A DNA stretch of 64,000 nucleotides from Paracoccus sp. SMMA_5_TC (GTDB lineage Bacteria > Pseudomonadota > Alphaproteobacteria > Rhodobacterales > Rhodobacteraceae), in contig NZ_CP102355.1 of NCBI RefSeq assembly GCF_009696685.2, forward strand, positions 2,281,501-2,345,500. Direction: 5' to 3'. Within the stretch, counting starts at the first letter, position 1. Each line of letters starts with the position of its first letter. A program made the position numbers and the translations under genes. Shown here piece after piece: positions 33,077-44,496 of the stretch. The notes under the pieces are model-generated. The model did no database searches, was not told where the DNA came from, and saw only the letters and a program-made list of their open reading frames with translations.

Positions 33077-34695
33077 GCCGGGGTCACCCGATCCCTGTGC
33101 AGTTTCCAGCGGATGGCATCCACCAGCGCCTCGAAACTGGCATCGACGATATTGGGAGAGACGCCCACCGTGGCCCAGGTATTGCCGTGGCCATCGGCGC
33201 ATTCGATGATGACACGGGTCGTGGCCTCGACCCCGCTGCCGGTGATCCGCACGCGGAAATCGATCAGATGCATGTCGCTGATCGCCTGCTGATAGGGGCC
33301 CAGATCCTTGGCCAGGGCGCGCCACAGCGCATTCACCGGCCCCAGGTCATCACCCTGTTCGTCAAGGCTCTCGCTGACGGAAAGCACCCGCTGACCCCCG
33401 ATGTCCACAACCACCACCGCCTCGGAAACGGAAATGCGCCGCCCCAGTGCGTTGCGGCGCCGCTCGACAGTGACGCGATAGCGCTCGACCGAGAAATAGG
33501 GCTGCAGCCGGCCCAGTTCCGACAGGGCCAGCAACTCGAAACTGGCTTGGGCACCGTCATAGGCATAACCAGCATCCTCGCGGGATTTGACCAGATCGAG
33601 GATGCGCGCCAGCGCCGGATCGTCGCTGTTCACGCTGACGCCCGCATCTGCCAGGCGCGCGCGAAGATTCGATTGCCCGGCCTGGTTCGACATCGGAATG
33701 ATGCGGTCGTTGCCGACAATTGCAGGGTCGACATGCTCGTAGGTGGCGGGGTTCTTCAGGATCGCGCTGGCGTGCAACCCGGCCTTGTGGGCAAACGCCG
33801 AGGTTCCGACATAAGGAGCGTTGCGCAGTGGCGCGCGGTTCAGAATCTCGTCCAGTCGCCGCGAAATCCGCGTCAGCGCCGCCAGACCTTCCATGCTGAC
33901 GCCTGTGGTCAGGGTCGAGCGGTAAGGCTCTTTCAGCAACAGGGTCGGAATCAGGCTGGTCAGGCTGGCGTTGCCGCAGCGCTCGCCCAGACCGTTCAAC
34001 GTGCCCTGGATCTGACGCGCGCCGGCATCGACCGCGGCCAGCGAACAGGCGACGGCCTGCCCGGTGTCATCATGGCAATGAATGCCCAGACGATCGCCGG
34101 GAATGCCTGCGGCAATCACCGCGCGCGTCACCTCGGCCACCTGCTGCGGCAAACTGCCGCCGTTGGTGTCGCACAGCACCACCCAGCGCGCGCCGGCATC
34201 CACCGCCGCCCGCAGGCAGTCCAGCGCATAGCCGGGGTTCTCGGCGTAACCGTCAAAGAAATGCTCGGCATCGAACAGCGCCTCGCGCCCCTGGGATACC
34301 AGATGCGCCACCGAAGCCGCGATATTGTCCAGGTTGTCTTCAAGGCCGATTCCCAGCGCCTCGCGCACATGAAACGGATGCGCCTTGCCCACCAGACAGA
34401 CCGCGCGAGTGCCGGCATTGGCGACAGCCGCCAGCACCTCGTCATTCGCGGCCGACCGCCCTGCCCGCTTGGTCATGCCAAAGGCGGTCATCGTGGCCCG
34501 CGTCTGGGGCGCAACGGCAAAGAAATCGCTGTCGGTGGGGTTCGCGCCGGGCCAACCGCCCTCGATGTAATCGACGCCCAGCTGGTCAAGCATCGCCGCG
34601 ATCTCGACCTTTTCGGCGGCGGAAAACTGCACGCCCTGGGTTTGCTGGCCGTCGCGCAGGGTGGTGTCGTAAAGATACAGACGCTGGGGCTGCAT
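33073..34695 (-). CDS. cimA: (R)-citramalate synthase
   Basis: Makes citramalate from pyruvate and acetyl-CoA, giving a threonine-independent route to 2-oxobutyrate and isoleucine. The protein has 540 residues. The TIM-barrel HMGL domain begins LYDTTLRDGQQTQGVQFS and contains IEGGWPGANPTDSDFF and GIHCHDDTGQAVA. The C-terminal third is the LeuA allosteric dimer domain (from about residue 410). The overall pattern fits CimA rather than LeuA or homocitrate synthase. It lies 22 nt downstream of cysS on the same strand and overlaps the NDUFAF6-like gene. Confidence 0.93.
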   Translation of the reverse strand: MQPQRLYLYDTTLRDGQQTQGVQFSAAEKVEIAAMLDQLGVDYIEGGWPGANPTDSDFFAVAPQTRATMTAFGMTKRAGRSAANDEVLAAVANAGTRAVCLVGKAHPFHVREALGIGLEDNLDNIAASVAHLVSQGREALFDAEHFFDGYAENPGYALDCLRAAVDAGARWVVLCDTNGGSLPQQVAEVTRAVIAAGIPGDRLGIHCHDDTGQAVACSLAAVDAGARQIQGTLNGLGERCGNASLTSLIPTLLLKEPYRSTLTTGVSMEGLAALTRISRRLDEILNRAPLRNAPYVGTSAFAHKAGLHASAILKNPATYEHVDPAIVGNDRIIPMSNQAGQSNLRARLADAGVSVNSDDPALARILDLVKSREDAGYAYDGAQASFELLALSELGRLQPYFSVERYRVTVERRRNALGRRISVSEAVVVVDIGGQRVLSVSESLDEQGDDLGPVNALWRALAKDLGPYQQAISDMHLIDFRVRITGSGVEATTRVIIECADGHGNTWATVGVSPNIVDASFEALVDAIRWKLHRDRVTPA

Positions 34696-34717
34696 GGTGC
34701 TTTCTTTCGGCGGGGGA

Positions 34718-36115
34718 TCAGGATTGGGCAGGCAGCCTGGCGGGATCGAAGCCCGGCCCGGGTTGCAGATCGACGCTGTCGCGGGTCATCCGCACCTCGA
34801 CCCCGGCAGCGACCAATTGCGATTTCAGCGCATCGACGGCGGCAAAATCGCGGCTTTGCATCGCCTCGGCCCGCAGCGCCGACAGCCGCGCGGCCCAGGC
34901 ACCCAGATCGGCGGTCGCGGCCTGCGCCCAATCGCCCTGCGCCGCATCCAGAAGGCCCAGCAACCGCCCCGAGGCCAATAGCCCCGCCGCGTCCCCCTGA
35001 CCGGCCAATTCGTGCATGGCGGCAATCGCACCCGCGGTGTTCAGGTCGTCGGCAAGCGCGGCGATGACGGCGGGTGCCGGGCTTGGCGCGGGGTCGATCC
35101 CCGCGACAAGGCCGCGCCACCGGCGCAGCACCGCCTCGGCCTCGCGCGCCTTTTCGGCCGTCCAGTCCATCGGCTTGCGGTAATGGGTGGACAGCAGCAC
35201 CAACCGGATCACCTCGCCCGGGATGCCCTGGTCCAACAGGTCGCGCACGGTAAAGAAATTGCCCAGCGACTTGGACATCTTCTTGCCCTCGACCTGCAAC
35301 ATCTCGTTATGCAGCCAGATGCGCGCGAACTGCCCCTGCGGATGCGCGCAGCAGCTTTGCGCGATCTCGTTCTCATGGTGGGGAAATTGCAGGTCGATGC
35401 CGCCGGCATGAATGTCGAAACTGTCGCCCAGAAGCTCGTAGGACATGGCCGAACATTCGATATGCCAGCCGGGCCGTCCCCGACCCCAGGGCGAATCCCA
35501 CCCCGGCAACTCCGCATCCGACGGCTTCCATAGCACGAAATCCATCGGATCTTCCTTGAAGGGCGCCACCTCGACCCGGGCACCGGCGATCATGTCGTCG
35601 ACCGAACGCCCCGACAGACGGCCATAATCTGCATAGCTGCGCACCCGAAACAGCACATGGCCGTCGCGGGCATAGGCGTGGCCCGCAGCGATCAGCTCCT
35701 GGATCATAGCGATCATCGGGCCGATGTAATCGGTGGCACGTGGCTCGTGATCGGGTCGCGCCGCCCCCAGCGCATCCATGTCTGCGTGATACCAGCCGAT
35801 GGTTTCGCGCGTGCGTTCGCGGATCAGATCCTCCAGCGTCCCCGGCGCACCCTGCTGCTGTCGCGCCAGGGCGGCCGCGTTGATCTTGTCATCAACATCG
35901 GTGAAGTTGCGCACATAGGTGACATGCTGCGCGCCATAGACATGGCGCAGCAACCGCACCAGCACGTCGATAACCACGACAGGCCGGGCATTGCCCAGAT
36001 GCGCGCGGTCATAAACGGTCGGTCCGCACAGATACAGGCGCACATTGGTGCTATCCAGCGGCTCAAGGATTTCTTTCTGCCGCGTCCTCGTGTTTGTCAG
36101 CCTGATCTGGACCAT
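34718..36115 (-). CDS. cysS: Cysteinyl-tRNA synthetase
   Basis: Charges tRNA(Cys). The protein has 465 residues. The HIGH motif is in [23 protein letters not shown] is [11 protein letters not shown], and the zinc ligands lie in [16 protein letters not shown] and [11 protein letters not shown]. The C-terminal helical anticodon region is normal. ATG 36115 has AAAGGGGAAG upstream. It is the first gene of the cysS-cimA-NDUFAF6-like unit and diverges from mmcQ across a gap with a perfect palindrome. Confidence 0.97.
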   Translation of the reverse strand: MVQIRLTNTRTRQKEILEPLDSTNVRLYLCGPTVYDRAHLGNARPVVVIDVLVRLLRHVYGAQHVTYVRNFTDVDDKINAAALARQQQGAPGTLEDLIRERTRETIGWYHADMDALGAARPDHEPRATDYIGPMIAMIQELIAAGHAYARDGHVLFRVRSYADYGRLSGRSVDDMIAGARVEVAPFKEDPMDFVLWKPSDAELPGWDSPWGRGRPGWHIECSAMSYELLGDSFDIHAGGIDLQFPHHENEIAQSCCAHPQGQFARIWLHNEMLQVEGKKMSKSLGNFFTVRDLLDQGIPGEVIRLVLLSTHYRKPMDWTAEKAREAEAVLRRWRGLVAGIDPAPSPAPAVIAALADDLNTAGAIAAMHELAGQGDAAGLLASGRLLGLLDAAQGDWAQAATADLGAWAARLSALRAEAMQSRDFAAVDALKSQLVAAGVEVRMTRDSVDLQPGPGFDPARLPAQS

Positions 36116-36160
36116 GACTTCCCCTTTGCGGGCGTCATCAGGTCACCATGAACCGCCCGC

Positions 36161-36172
36161 CTGAAATTTCAG
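36161..36172. promoter_or_regulatory. Perfect 12-bp palindrome in the cysS/mmcQ divergent region
   Basis: CTGAAATTTCAG is a perfect palindrome in an otherwise GC-rich gap, 46 nt upstream of cysS and about 100 nt upstream of mmcQ. Its position suits an operator for a dimeric regulator, but no regulator is identified. Confidence 0.3.
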
Positions 36173-36270
36173 CCGGTAATAATGCAGCGGATGGCGGCGG
36201 TGTTCACCTTCATGGCCTTGGCTTAACGCATTGTCTTGCCTCTGCCAAGAGAGGCTGCGACAGTTGCCGC

Positions 36271-36612
36271 ATGAGCCGCGAACTGGTGAATGAAATCTGC
36301 GCCGCCCAACCCGGGGCCGAATGGTCGGACCCCTGGGGCGGCGGCCACGACTGCTGGAAGATCGGCGGCAAGATGTTCGCCGTGACCGGGGCCAGCGGCA
36401 GCCATGTTTCGGTCAAGACCGACAGCCCCGACACCGCCCGCTTCCTGATCGAAACCGGCGTGGCCGAACGTGCGCGCTATTTCCATGCCAGCTGGGTGGC
36501 CTTGCCGCTGGATGCCGCGCCCGACGAACTGGCGCACCGGATCAGACATTCCTATCGCATCGTGCGCGGCAATCTGCCCAAGCGGGTGCAGCAAGGTTTG
36601 CCCCCGATGTAG
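36271..36612 (+). CDS. MmcQ/YjbR family protein
   Basis: Small CyaY-fold protein of 113 residues. Family features are the invariant WKIGGKMFAVTG and the C-terminal RHSYRIVRGNLPKRVQQGL. The family is described as a DNA-binding, YjbR-like fold, but its biological role is poorly defined. ATG 36271 is chosen because homology starts at SRELVNEICAAQPGA; the frame open to 36148 adds unrelated residues. It is a single gene facing the small secreted-protein gene. Confidence 0.85.
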   Translation: MSRELVNEICAAQPGAEWSDPWGGGHDCWKIGGKMFAVTGASGSHVSVKTDSPDTARFLIETGVAERARYFHASWVALPLDAAPDELAHRIRHSYRIVRGNLPKRVQQGLPPM

Positions 36613-36640
36613 GGCGCGACCGGACAGGCCGGCCGCGCCC
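36612..36640. terminator. Hairpin between convergent genes
   Basis: GGGCGCG and CCGG pair with CCGG and CGCGCCC around loop ACAGG. There is no T run on either side, so it is at best a weak terminator. Confidence 0.35.
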
Positions 36641-36666
36641 CGTTGGTGTCGCGTGTCAGACCCGCA

Positions 36667-37119
36667 TCAGGCGGGAACCTGCGACGCCAGCTGCTTCAGC
36701 AGGGCATCCATCTGCTTGCACAGGGCCTCTTCGCTGCTGTTCTGTTCCTTGGCCGCATCGGCCAGGCTGCGCTCGACGCCCATGGCGGAAACGGTGCCCG
36801 CTTTCCCCTTGGCTTCGGCGGCGTCGCCCTTGGCGGTGTCGCCGGGCGGGATCATCGCCAGCAGCCGGTTCTGCGTCTCGACAGCGGCGGCATCGATGAA
36901 GCCTTTCTCCTGGCAATAGATCAGCACACCCAACTGGTTGCGCGCGCTTTCATAGGTGGCGCCGCTATCCTGGGGGGCGGCCGCGCTGTCGGTTGGCGTG
37001 GCTGCGGGGGCGGTCTGCGGGGCCGGGGCGGCCTGTTCCTGCGCGCCGGCGACCCCGGCGGACAGCAGGGTCAGGGCGGACAGCAGGACGGCCCCAAGGG
37101 CTGCGGAACGTGCGATCAT
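36667..37119 (-). CDS. Small secreted protein with two-cysteine helical domain
   Basis: Protein of 150 residues. A typical signal peptide ends at VAGAQ-EQAAP, followed by an Ala/Pro/Thr-rich linker to about residue 50. The helical domain then begins YESARNQLGVLIYCQEKGF and ends EEALCKQMDALLKQLASQ. The two cysteines could form a disulfide in the periplasm. Related proteins in this bacterial group are, from memory, sometimes labelled 'pore-forming ESAT-6 family'; nothing visible here demonstrates a pore. It lies immediately upstream of the polyamine-type transporter on the same strand, with a 97-nt gap. Confidence 0.65.
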   Translation of the reverse strand: MIARSAALGAVLLSALTLLSAGVAGAQEQAAPAPQTAPAATPTDSAAAPQDSGATYESARNQLGVLIYCQEKGFIDAAAVETQNRLLAMIPPGDTAKGDAAEAKGKAGTVSAMGVERSLADAAKEQNSSEEALCKQMDALLKQLASQVPA

Positions 37120-37216
37120 GGCGATCTCCGTCTGTTGCAATGTGGCGCGACAGTGGCATGGCGGGCCGGGGGCTGCAAACCGGCTGCGCGGATTGCCGCG
37201 CCCTGCCCGGTCCCGA

Positions 37217-38371
37217 TCAGCGGAAAAGCACCAGCGACCCCGGCGACCAGCTGACATTTGCGCGAGTGCCCACATCCTGCACCTCGCGGCCAAAGACGTT
37301 GCGCATGGCGATGCGCACCGGCCGCGCCTTGCCGTCAAAGGAGTCCGCGCCATCCAGCCGCACGTCGTAATAGGTCATGTCGCCGTAATAGACGACTTCA
37401 TCGACCACGCCTTCGGTAACGCGATTTGCCCCCTGCTGACCGGGGGCGACCAGCGACACCGCCTCGGGGCGGAAACCGATCGACGGTCCTTCGTCGCCGG
37501 GATCGGCATGGCTGACGTTCGACAGCGGAATATCGACCCGCCCCAGGCCCGGCGCCTCGACCTGCACGGCATCTGCGGTTTCGCCCAATACGCGGGCGGG
37601 CAGGAAGTTCATCACCCCGATGAAATTGGCGACCCGGCGGCTTGTCGGCCGGGCATAAAGGGCCTCGGGTCCGTCCAGCTGGGCAATCTGCCCCTCGAAC
37701 ATCACCGCGATGCGGTCCGACATCACCAGAGCCTCTTCCTGATCGTGGGTGACCAGAACAAAGGTGATGCCGACCTGACGCTGCAGCTTTATCAGCTCGA
37801 CCTGCATCTGCTCGCGCATCTTGCGGTCCAAGGCCGACAAGGGTTCGTCCAGCAGCAGAACCTTGGGCTTCAGGATCAACGCCCGCGCCAGGGCCACGCG
37901 CTGACGCTGGCCACCGGAAAGGGCATGGCTGGCGCGCGCGCCGTATCCTTTCAGCCCGACCATCGCCAGCGCCTCTTCGACCGCCGCGGCCTTTTCGGCC
38001 TTGGATCGCGGATCGCGGCGCAGGCCGAAGCCCACATTCTCGGCCACGCTCAGATGCGGAAAGATGGCATAGGACTGGAACACCATGTTGGTGGGGCGAC
38101 GGTTGGCCGGAACTGCCTCCATGTCCTGGCCGTCGATCAGCACCACGCCCGAGGATATGTCCTCGAACCCCGCGATGGTGCGCAGCAGCGTGGTCTTGCC
38201 GCAGCCCGATGGCCCCAGAAGCGAGAAGAATTCGCCCGAACGGATCGTCAGGTTGATGCCGCGCAGCGCGTGATAGTCGCCGTAATACTTGTGGACATCG
38301 CGGCATTCGATCATCGGCCGGGCCGCGGCCATGACCGCACGATGGGCTGCGGTGCTTTTCTGGGTGGTCAA
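37217..38371 (-). CDS. potA: Spermidine/putrescine-type ABC transporter, ATP-binding subunit
   Basis: ATPase of 384 residues. Walker A is GPSGCGKTTLLRTIAG, the signature is LSGGQRQRVALARALI, Walker B is LLLDEPLSALDRKM, and a C-terminal TOBE domain starts near residue 290 (VQVEAPGLGRVDIPL). Sequence and gene order match PotA-type importers of polyamines. The start overlaps the permease stop by 4 nt. The gene set reads potB-potC-potA, and no PotD-type binding protein is adjacent. Confidence 0.9.
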   Translation of the reverse strand: MTTQKSTAAHRAVMAAARPMIECRDVHKYYGDYHALRGINLTIRSGEFFSLLGPSGCGKTTLLRTIAGFEDISSGVVLIDGQDMEAVPANRRPTNMVFQSYAIFPHLSVAENVGFGLRRDPRSKAEKAAAVEEALAMVGLKGYGARASHALSGGQRQRVALARALILKPKVLLLDEPLSALDRKMREQMQVELIKLQRQVGITFVLVTHDQEEALVMSDRIAVMFEGQIAQLDGPEALYARPTSRRVANFIGVMNFLPARVLGETADAVQVEAPGLGRVDIPLSNVSHADPGDEGPSIGFRPEAVSLVAPGQQGANRVTEGVVDEVVYYGDMTYYDVRLDGADSFDGKARPVRIAMRNVFGREVQDVGTRANVSWSPGSLVLFR

Positions 38372-39174
38372 AGGAAGCCCCCTGTATCTTTGGCGCCGGT
38401 CCTGGCGATGCCGCGGCGGCGGAAGTATTCGGCAATGGTCAGCAGCAATATCGACAGCAGCACCAGCACCGTGCCCAAAGCCATGATCATCGGGATCTGC
38501 TTGGGAAAGCGCAGCTGGCTGAAGATATAGGTGGGCAGGGTCGGTTCGTTGCCCGCAAGGAAGAAGGCGATGATGAATTCGTCCAGGCTGATGGTAAAGC
38601 TCATCAGCAGCGACGAGATGATGCCGGGCATCACCAGCGGCAGGATCACCAGCCGAAAGGCGCTGGCGCGGGTTTCGCCCAGATCATAGGCGGCCTCTTC
38701 GAGCGAGCGGTCCAGCGAGTTGAAGGCCGTGGTCAGGATCACCGTCGCATAGGGCATGCAGATCAGCGTGTGGCCTACGATCACCGTCAGGATCGACAGC
38801 TGCACCCCCAGCGACAGCAGCACCACCAGCAGCGAAATCGACACGATGATCTCGGGCAGGACCAGCGGCAGCATGATCAGCCCCATGATCGGCCCCTTGC
38901 CCGGAAACTCGAACCGGGTCGAGGCGCGGGCGGCGAAAACCCCCAGACAGGTCGCCAGGATCGAGGCGCTGACGGCGATAGTCAGCGAATTGGTCAGCGC
39001 CCGCCGCAGCGTGGCATTTCCCGCCATCTGCGCGAACCATTCCGTGGTGAAACCCTTCAAGGGAAAGGCGATGATCGTTCCCGAGTTGAAGGCAAAGATC
39101 GGCAGCAGCAGGATCGGCGCGTAAAGAAACAGCAGATAAAGGATCGCATAGATGCGCAGCCCGCCCCCCTTCAT
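38368..39174 (-). CDS. potC: Spermidine/putrescine-type ABC transporter, permease II
   Basis: Permease of 268 residues with about six hydrophobic helices. The N-terminus RIYAILYLLFLYAPILLLPI and the EAA loop LEEAAYDLGETRASAFRLV are typical of the PotC family. ATGA overlaps at both ends with potB and potA indicate tight translational coupling. Confidence 0.9.
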   Translation of the reverse strand: MKGGGLRIYAILYLLFLYAPILLLPIFAFNSGTIIAFPLKGFTTEWFAQMAGNATLRRALTNSLTIAVSASILATCLGVFAARASTRFEFPGKGPIMGLIMLPLVLPEIIVSISLLVVLLSLGVQLSILTVIVGHTLICMPYATVILTTAFNSLDRSLEEAAYDLGETRASAFRLVILPLVMPGIISSLLMSFTISLDEFIIAFFLAGNEPTLPTYIFSQLRFPKQIPMIMALGTVLVLLSILLLTIAEYFRRRGIARTGAKDTGGFL

Positions 39175-40040
39175 TGCCGCACCTTCAGAAAGCGGCGGTT
39201 CAGGGCGATGAACAGCACGCTCAGCACGGCCACGATCAGCATGGCGGTGACCGCCAGCGCCGAACCCAGAGGCCGGTTGTCCTGGTCCAGCATCTGGCTC
39301 TGGATCATGTTGGCGATCATCGGGATCTTGCCGCCCCCGATCAGCGCCGGGGTGACATAATCGCCGATGGTGGGAATGAATACGATCAGCGCCGCGGCCA
39401 CCACACCCGGCATGGCCAGCGGCAAGGTCACGCGCCAGAAGGTCATGGCGCGGCTTTCGCCCAGATCGCGCCCGGCCTCGAGCAGCGAGCGATCGATTTT
39501 CTCAAGCGCGATGAAAATCGGCAGGATGGCAAAGGGCGCATAGGCATGGGCCAGCGTAATCACCATGGAATTGACATTGTAGAGGATGAAGGTCAGCGGC
39601 TGTTCGATCAGCCCCAGCGTCTTGAGCCCCGAGTTGATGACGCCGTTGTAGCCCAGGATCACCTTCCACAGGAATACCCGGATCAGATAGCTGGTCCAGA
39701 ACGGAATGGTAATCAGGAACAGCCACATCGACTTGCGTTGCGGCGACACGGCAAAGGACAGGAAATAGGCCACCGGAAACGCCAGCAGCACCGTGACCAG
39801 CGTCACCATGCCGGCTACCGCCAGGGAACGCAGCATGATCTTGTGAAAGATCGGATCGCTCCAGACGGCGCGATAGTTTTCCAGCGTGAATTCGCGGATG
39901 ACGGTCAGATAGCCGTCCTTGAAAAAGGAATAGGCCAGAATCGTCAGCAACGGCGCCGCCAGTACCAGAACCGCATAGCCCAGGGGCGGTGCAATCAGCG
40001 TCAGACCCTGGGCGGCCTGTGATCGGTTCGCAGAAGCCAT
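39171..40040 (-). CDS. potB: Spermidine/putrescine-type ABC transporter, permease I
   Basis: Permease of 289 residues, first gene of the transporter operon. It carries the long periplasmic loop typical of PotB (FFKDGYLTVIREFTLENYRA) and the EAA loop LLEAGRDLGESRAMTFWRV. I use ATG 40040 because it is preceded by AAAGGG and homology starts shortly after; the frame extending to 40301 runs into yjbQ. A putrescine/spermidine substrate is inferred from the family only. Confidence 0.9.
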   Translation of the reverse strand: MASANRSQAAQGLTLIAPPLGYAVLVLAAPLLTILAYSFFKDGYLTVIREFTLENYRAVWSDPIFHKIMLRSLAVAGMVTLVTVLLAFPVAYFLSFAVSPQRKSMWLFLITIPFWTSYLIRVFLWKVILGYNGVINSGLKTLGLIEQPLTFILYNVNSMVITLAHAYAPFAILPIFIALEKIDRSLLEAGRDLGESRAMTFWRVTLPLAMPGVVAAALIVFIPTIGDYVTPALIGGGKIPMIANMIQSQMLDQDNRPLGSALAVTAMLIVAVLSVLFIALNRRFLKVRQ

Positions 40041-40137
40041 GCCGTGAATACCCTTTGCGCCGTGCCTTCTGCCCCGCAAGTTTCCACATGCTGCCGCCAA
40101 GGGGAAGGCACTTTTGCGCGCCTGTCCACAGCTTTTG

Positions 40138-40563
40138 TCAGCCGGACAGGAACTTGCACAGGATTTCGCGCCGATGCGGCGCGCGACGATGCTCGAGCAG
40201 ATAGACACCCTGCCAGGTGCCCAGCAGCATCCGCCCGCCAGCAACCGGGATATGCAGGCTGACCGGCAGGATGGCCGCCTTGAGATGGGCGGGCATGTCA
40301 TCCGGACCCTCTGCGCGATGGGTCAGATAGGTCATGGCGGGACTGTCGGCCGATGGTGCGATACGGTCAAGCCAGGACAGCAGATCGCGTTGAACGTCGG
40401 GATCGGCGTTTTCCTGAATCAGCAGCGAGCATGAGGTATGCCGCACGAATATCGTCAGAACGCCGTCCTCGGCGCCGATCCCGCCCAGCCAATCGGCGAT
40501 GCGCGCGGTCAGGTCATGAAAGCCCGGGCCATGCGTGGCGACGCGAAACCGCGTCAGGCTCAT
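40138..40563 (-). CDS. yjbQ: YjbQ family protein (secondary thiamine-phosphate synthase / UPF0047)
   Basis: Compact protein of 141 residues. The family signature is present: VRHTSCSLLIQENADPDV, then MPAHLKAAILPVSLHIPV and LLGTWQGVYLLEHR. E. coli YjbQ has weak thiamine-phosphate synthase activity, but its physiological role is unsettled. The ATG overlaps the rmuC stop by 4 nt, extending the rpoD-BLUF-rmuC series of genes. Confidence 0.9.
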   Translation of the reverse strand: MSLTRFRVATHGPGFHDLTARIADWLGGIGAEDGVLTIFVRHTSCSLLIQENADPDVQRDLLSWLDRIAPSADSPAMTYLTHRAEGPDDMPAHLKAAILPVSLHIPVAGGRMLLGTWQGVYLLEHRRAPHRREILCKFLSG

Positions 40564-41987
40564 TCGGCGGCCTCGCCCGGCGCCTCGAGCGCGGCGCCTC
40601 CATCGTGATCCAGATCGATCCGCTTTTGCGTGCGTGCGCCCAGTTCGCGCAGCATCTCGGCCTGGCGGATGACATTGCCGGGGCCGCGTGTCAGCCGGTC
40701 CAGCGCCAGTGCATGGCTTTTCTGCGCCTTGTCCAGCGCCTGGCCGACATCCTCGATGGCCGACACGAATCCGTGCAGCTTGTCATAAAGCTGCCCTGCC
40801 CGGGCGGCGATCTGCATGGCATTGGATTCGCGACGCTCGACCGTCCAGATGTGATCGACGGTGCGCAGCGTCAGCATCAATGTCGTCGGGGTCGCGAGAC
40901 CCACGCGATTTTCCATCGCAAACCGTGTCAGATCCGAATCGACGCGCAGCGCCTCGGAAAAGGCGCCCTCAATGGGAATGAACATCAGCACATAATCGAC
41001 CGAACCTTCGTCAAGGGCCTGATACCCCTTGGCCGCCAAAGCCGTCACATGCGCGCGGACAGCGGCGACATGACGCCGCAAGGCCGCATCGCGCGCAGCG
41101 TCATCCTCGGCATTCACCGCATCTTCATAGGCATTCAGCGAAACCTTGCTATCGATGACCAGAAGCTTGCGCTGCGGCATCCTGACCAGCACATCCGGTC
41201 GCCAGATCCGTCCCTCGGCGTCACGTCGACTGACCTGGGATTCGTAATGGATCCCCGCCATCAGGCCGGATTGCTCAAGAATACGTTCCAGAATCATTTC
41301 GCCCCAGGCGCCTCGTTTCTGGCTGTCGCCCTTGAGCGCGCGTGTGAGCGCCACCGCCTCGCGCGAAATATCCTCGGAACGCTTGTGCAGGTATTCGATC
41401 TGCGCATGCAGGCGGGCGCGTTCCTCGTCCGTCGCCTTGTTGCGCGCCTGAAGTTCGGTCTGGAAGCGATGCACCTGATCACGAAAGGGCGTCAGCAAGG
41501 CCGACAGCTGCTCGCCATGCCGTTTCTGCAATTCGGCGCCCTGGCTTTTCAAGGTCTCATGCGCCATCAACCGGAAATGGCCAGTCATTTCCTCGCGCAA
41601 TTCGCGCAGCGTGGCGATATCGCGCTGCGCCGCCTCGCGGTCCTTTTGAGCCGCAAGCCGGGTTTCGGCAAGATCGCGTTCAAGCCGCGCGGTCGTCTGA
41701 CGTTCCCGGTGCAGTGCATCGCCCAAGCCGTCGCGTTCCTCGATCAGTTCCTGCACGCGCGCTGCCAGCGCCTCCGCCCGTGTCTCGAGCCGGCTCAGCG
41801 CCAGCAACTGGTCGCGCGATTCTGCCGCCGCCTGCTCGATCCGGTGCGTCATCGCCTGCTCATGCGCGCGCAAGGCCGCCTGGGTTTGCCGCTGGCGCCA
41901 GACCACCACCAGCAGCACGATCGCAAGCAGACACAGTACCATCACCAGCATCCGCAGACGTTCGGTATCCGTCAGCCAGGTTTCCAT
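40560..41987 (-). CDS. rmuC: DNA recombination protein RmuC homologue
   Basis: Predicted nuclease-fold protein that limits recombination between inverted repeats in E. coli. The protein has 475 residues. One N-terminal membrane helix (LRMLVMVLCLLAIVLLVVVW) is followed by a coiled coil of about 150 residues and the RmuC domain with KRGAWGEMILERILEQSGL, RPDVLVRMPQRKLLVIDSKV and YVLMFIPIEGAFSEAL. ATG 41987 is chosen; GTG 42035 in frame is an alternative. It lies between the BLUF gene and yjbQ on the same strand. Confidence 0.9.
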   Translation of the reverse strand: METWLTDTERLRMLVMVLCLLAIVLLVVVWRQRQTQAALRAHEQAMTHRIEQAAAESRDQLLALSRLETRAEALAARVQELIEERDGLGDALHRERQTTARLERDLAETRLAAQKDREAAQRDIATLRELREEMTGHFRLMAHETLKSQGAELQKRHGEQLSALLTPFRDQVHRFQTELQARNKATDEERARLHAQIEYLHKRSEDISREAVALTRALKGDSQKRGAWGEMILERILEQSGLMAGIHYESQVSRRDAEGRIWRPDVLVRMPQRKLLVIDSKVSLNAYEDAVNAEDDAARDAALRRHVAAVRAHVTALAAKGYQALDEGSVDYVLMFIPIEGAFSEALRVDSDLTRFAMENRVGLATPTTLMLTLRTVDHIWTVERRESNAMQIAARAGQLYDKLHGFVSAIEDVGQALDKAQKSHALALDRLTRGPGNVIRQAEMLRELGARTQKRIDLDHDGGAALEAPGEAAE

Positions 41988-42072
41988 GTCCCACGCCCTT
42001 GCTTGCAGCGGCAGTTCAGGGGCCAGAATGTTCACGATTTACCCCGAATTGCAAGCCAGCATGAACCTGCCG

Positions 42073-42486
42073 TCAGCCCTGTTGCTGGCGCGCCCCCGCC
42101 AACATGAACCCCAGCAGACCGCGCGCAAAACCTGCGACGTCCCCCACGGTGACGCCGCTGCGCACCACCCAGTCGAAAAGTGTGCCGGGATCGGCGCTGC
42201 CAAAGCCCATATGCCAGTCGCCGAACATCCGCTGGGGCTGCGTGCCGCGCCACAGATATGTCATGTCGTAGTGACGCGGATCGGCTTCGATCAGGGCGGC
42301 GACCTGGTTCAGCGCGGCTTCCGGTCCCTCGAGCCATTGATAGAACTGGCCATCCTCGAGATGCAGATAGCCGCTGAGATGCAGTTCCTCATTGCGCCTG
42401 CGTGCCGATGCCAGAATGTCGCTGCATTCTGCCGAACGGGGCTGAACCCCCGTCCGGCTTTTATAAAGCAGAAAAGCGCACTCCAC
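42073..42486 (-). CDS. Single-domain BLUF blue-light photoreceptor (BlrB-like)
   Basis: FAD-binding blue-light sensor of 137 residues. All photocycle residues of Rhodobacter AppA appear at a constant offset of 13: Tyr8 (AppA Y21), Asn32 (N45), Gln50 (Q63), Trp91 (W104) and Met93 (M106). Family segments are FLLYKSR, GYLHLEDGQFYQWLEGP and DPRHYD. After the domain only about 40 residues remain, so there is no output enzyme, as in BlrB. It therefore signals by protein contact. The start is GTG 42486, one nucleotide after the rpoD stop codon, implying translational coupling to the main sigma factor. The ribosome-binding site is weak. Confidence 0.9.
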   Translation of the reverse strand: MECAFLLYKSRTGVQPRSAECSDILASARRRNEELHLSGYLHLEDGQFYQWLEGPEAALNQVAALIEADPRHYDMTYLWRGTQPQRMFGDWHMGFGSADPGTLFDWVVRSGVTVGDVAGFARGLLGFMLAGARQQQG

Positions 42487-42487
42487 T

Positions 42488-44476
<1,989 letters not shown>

Positions 44477-44496
44477 GCTGGCTCCCTTGAAGCGGT

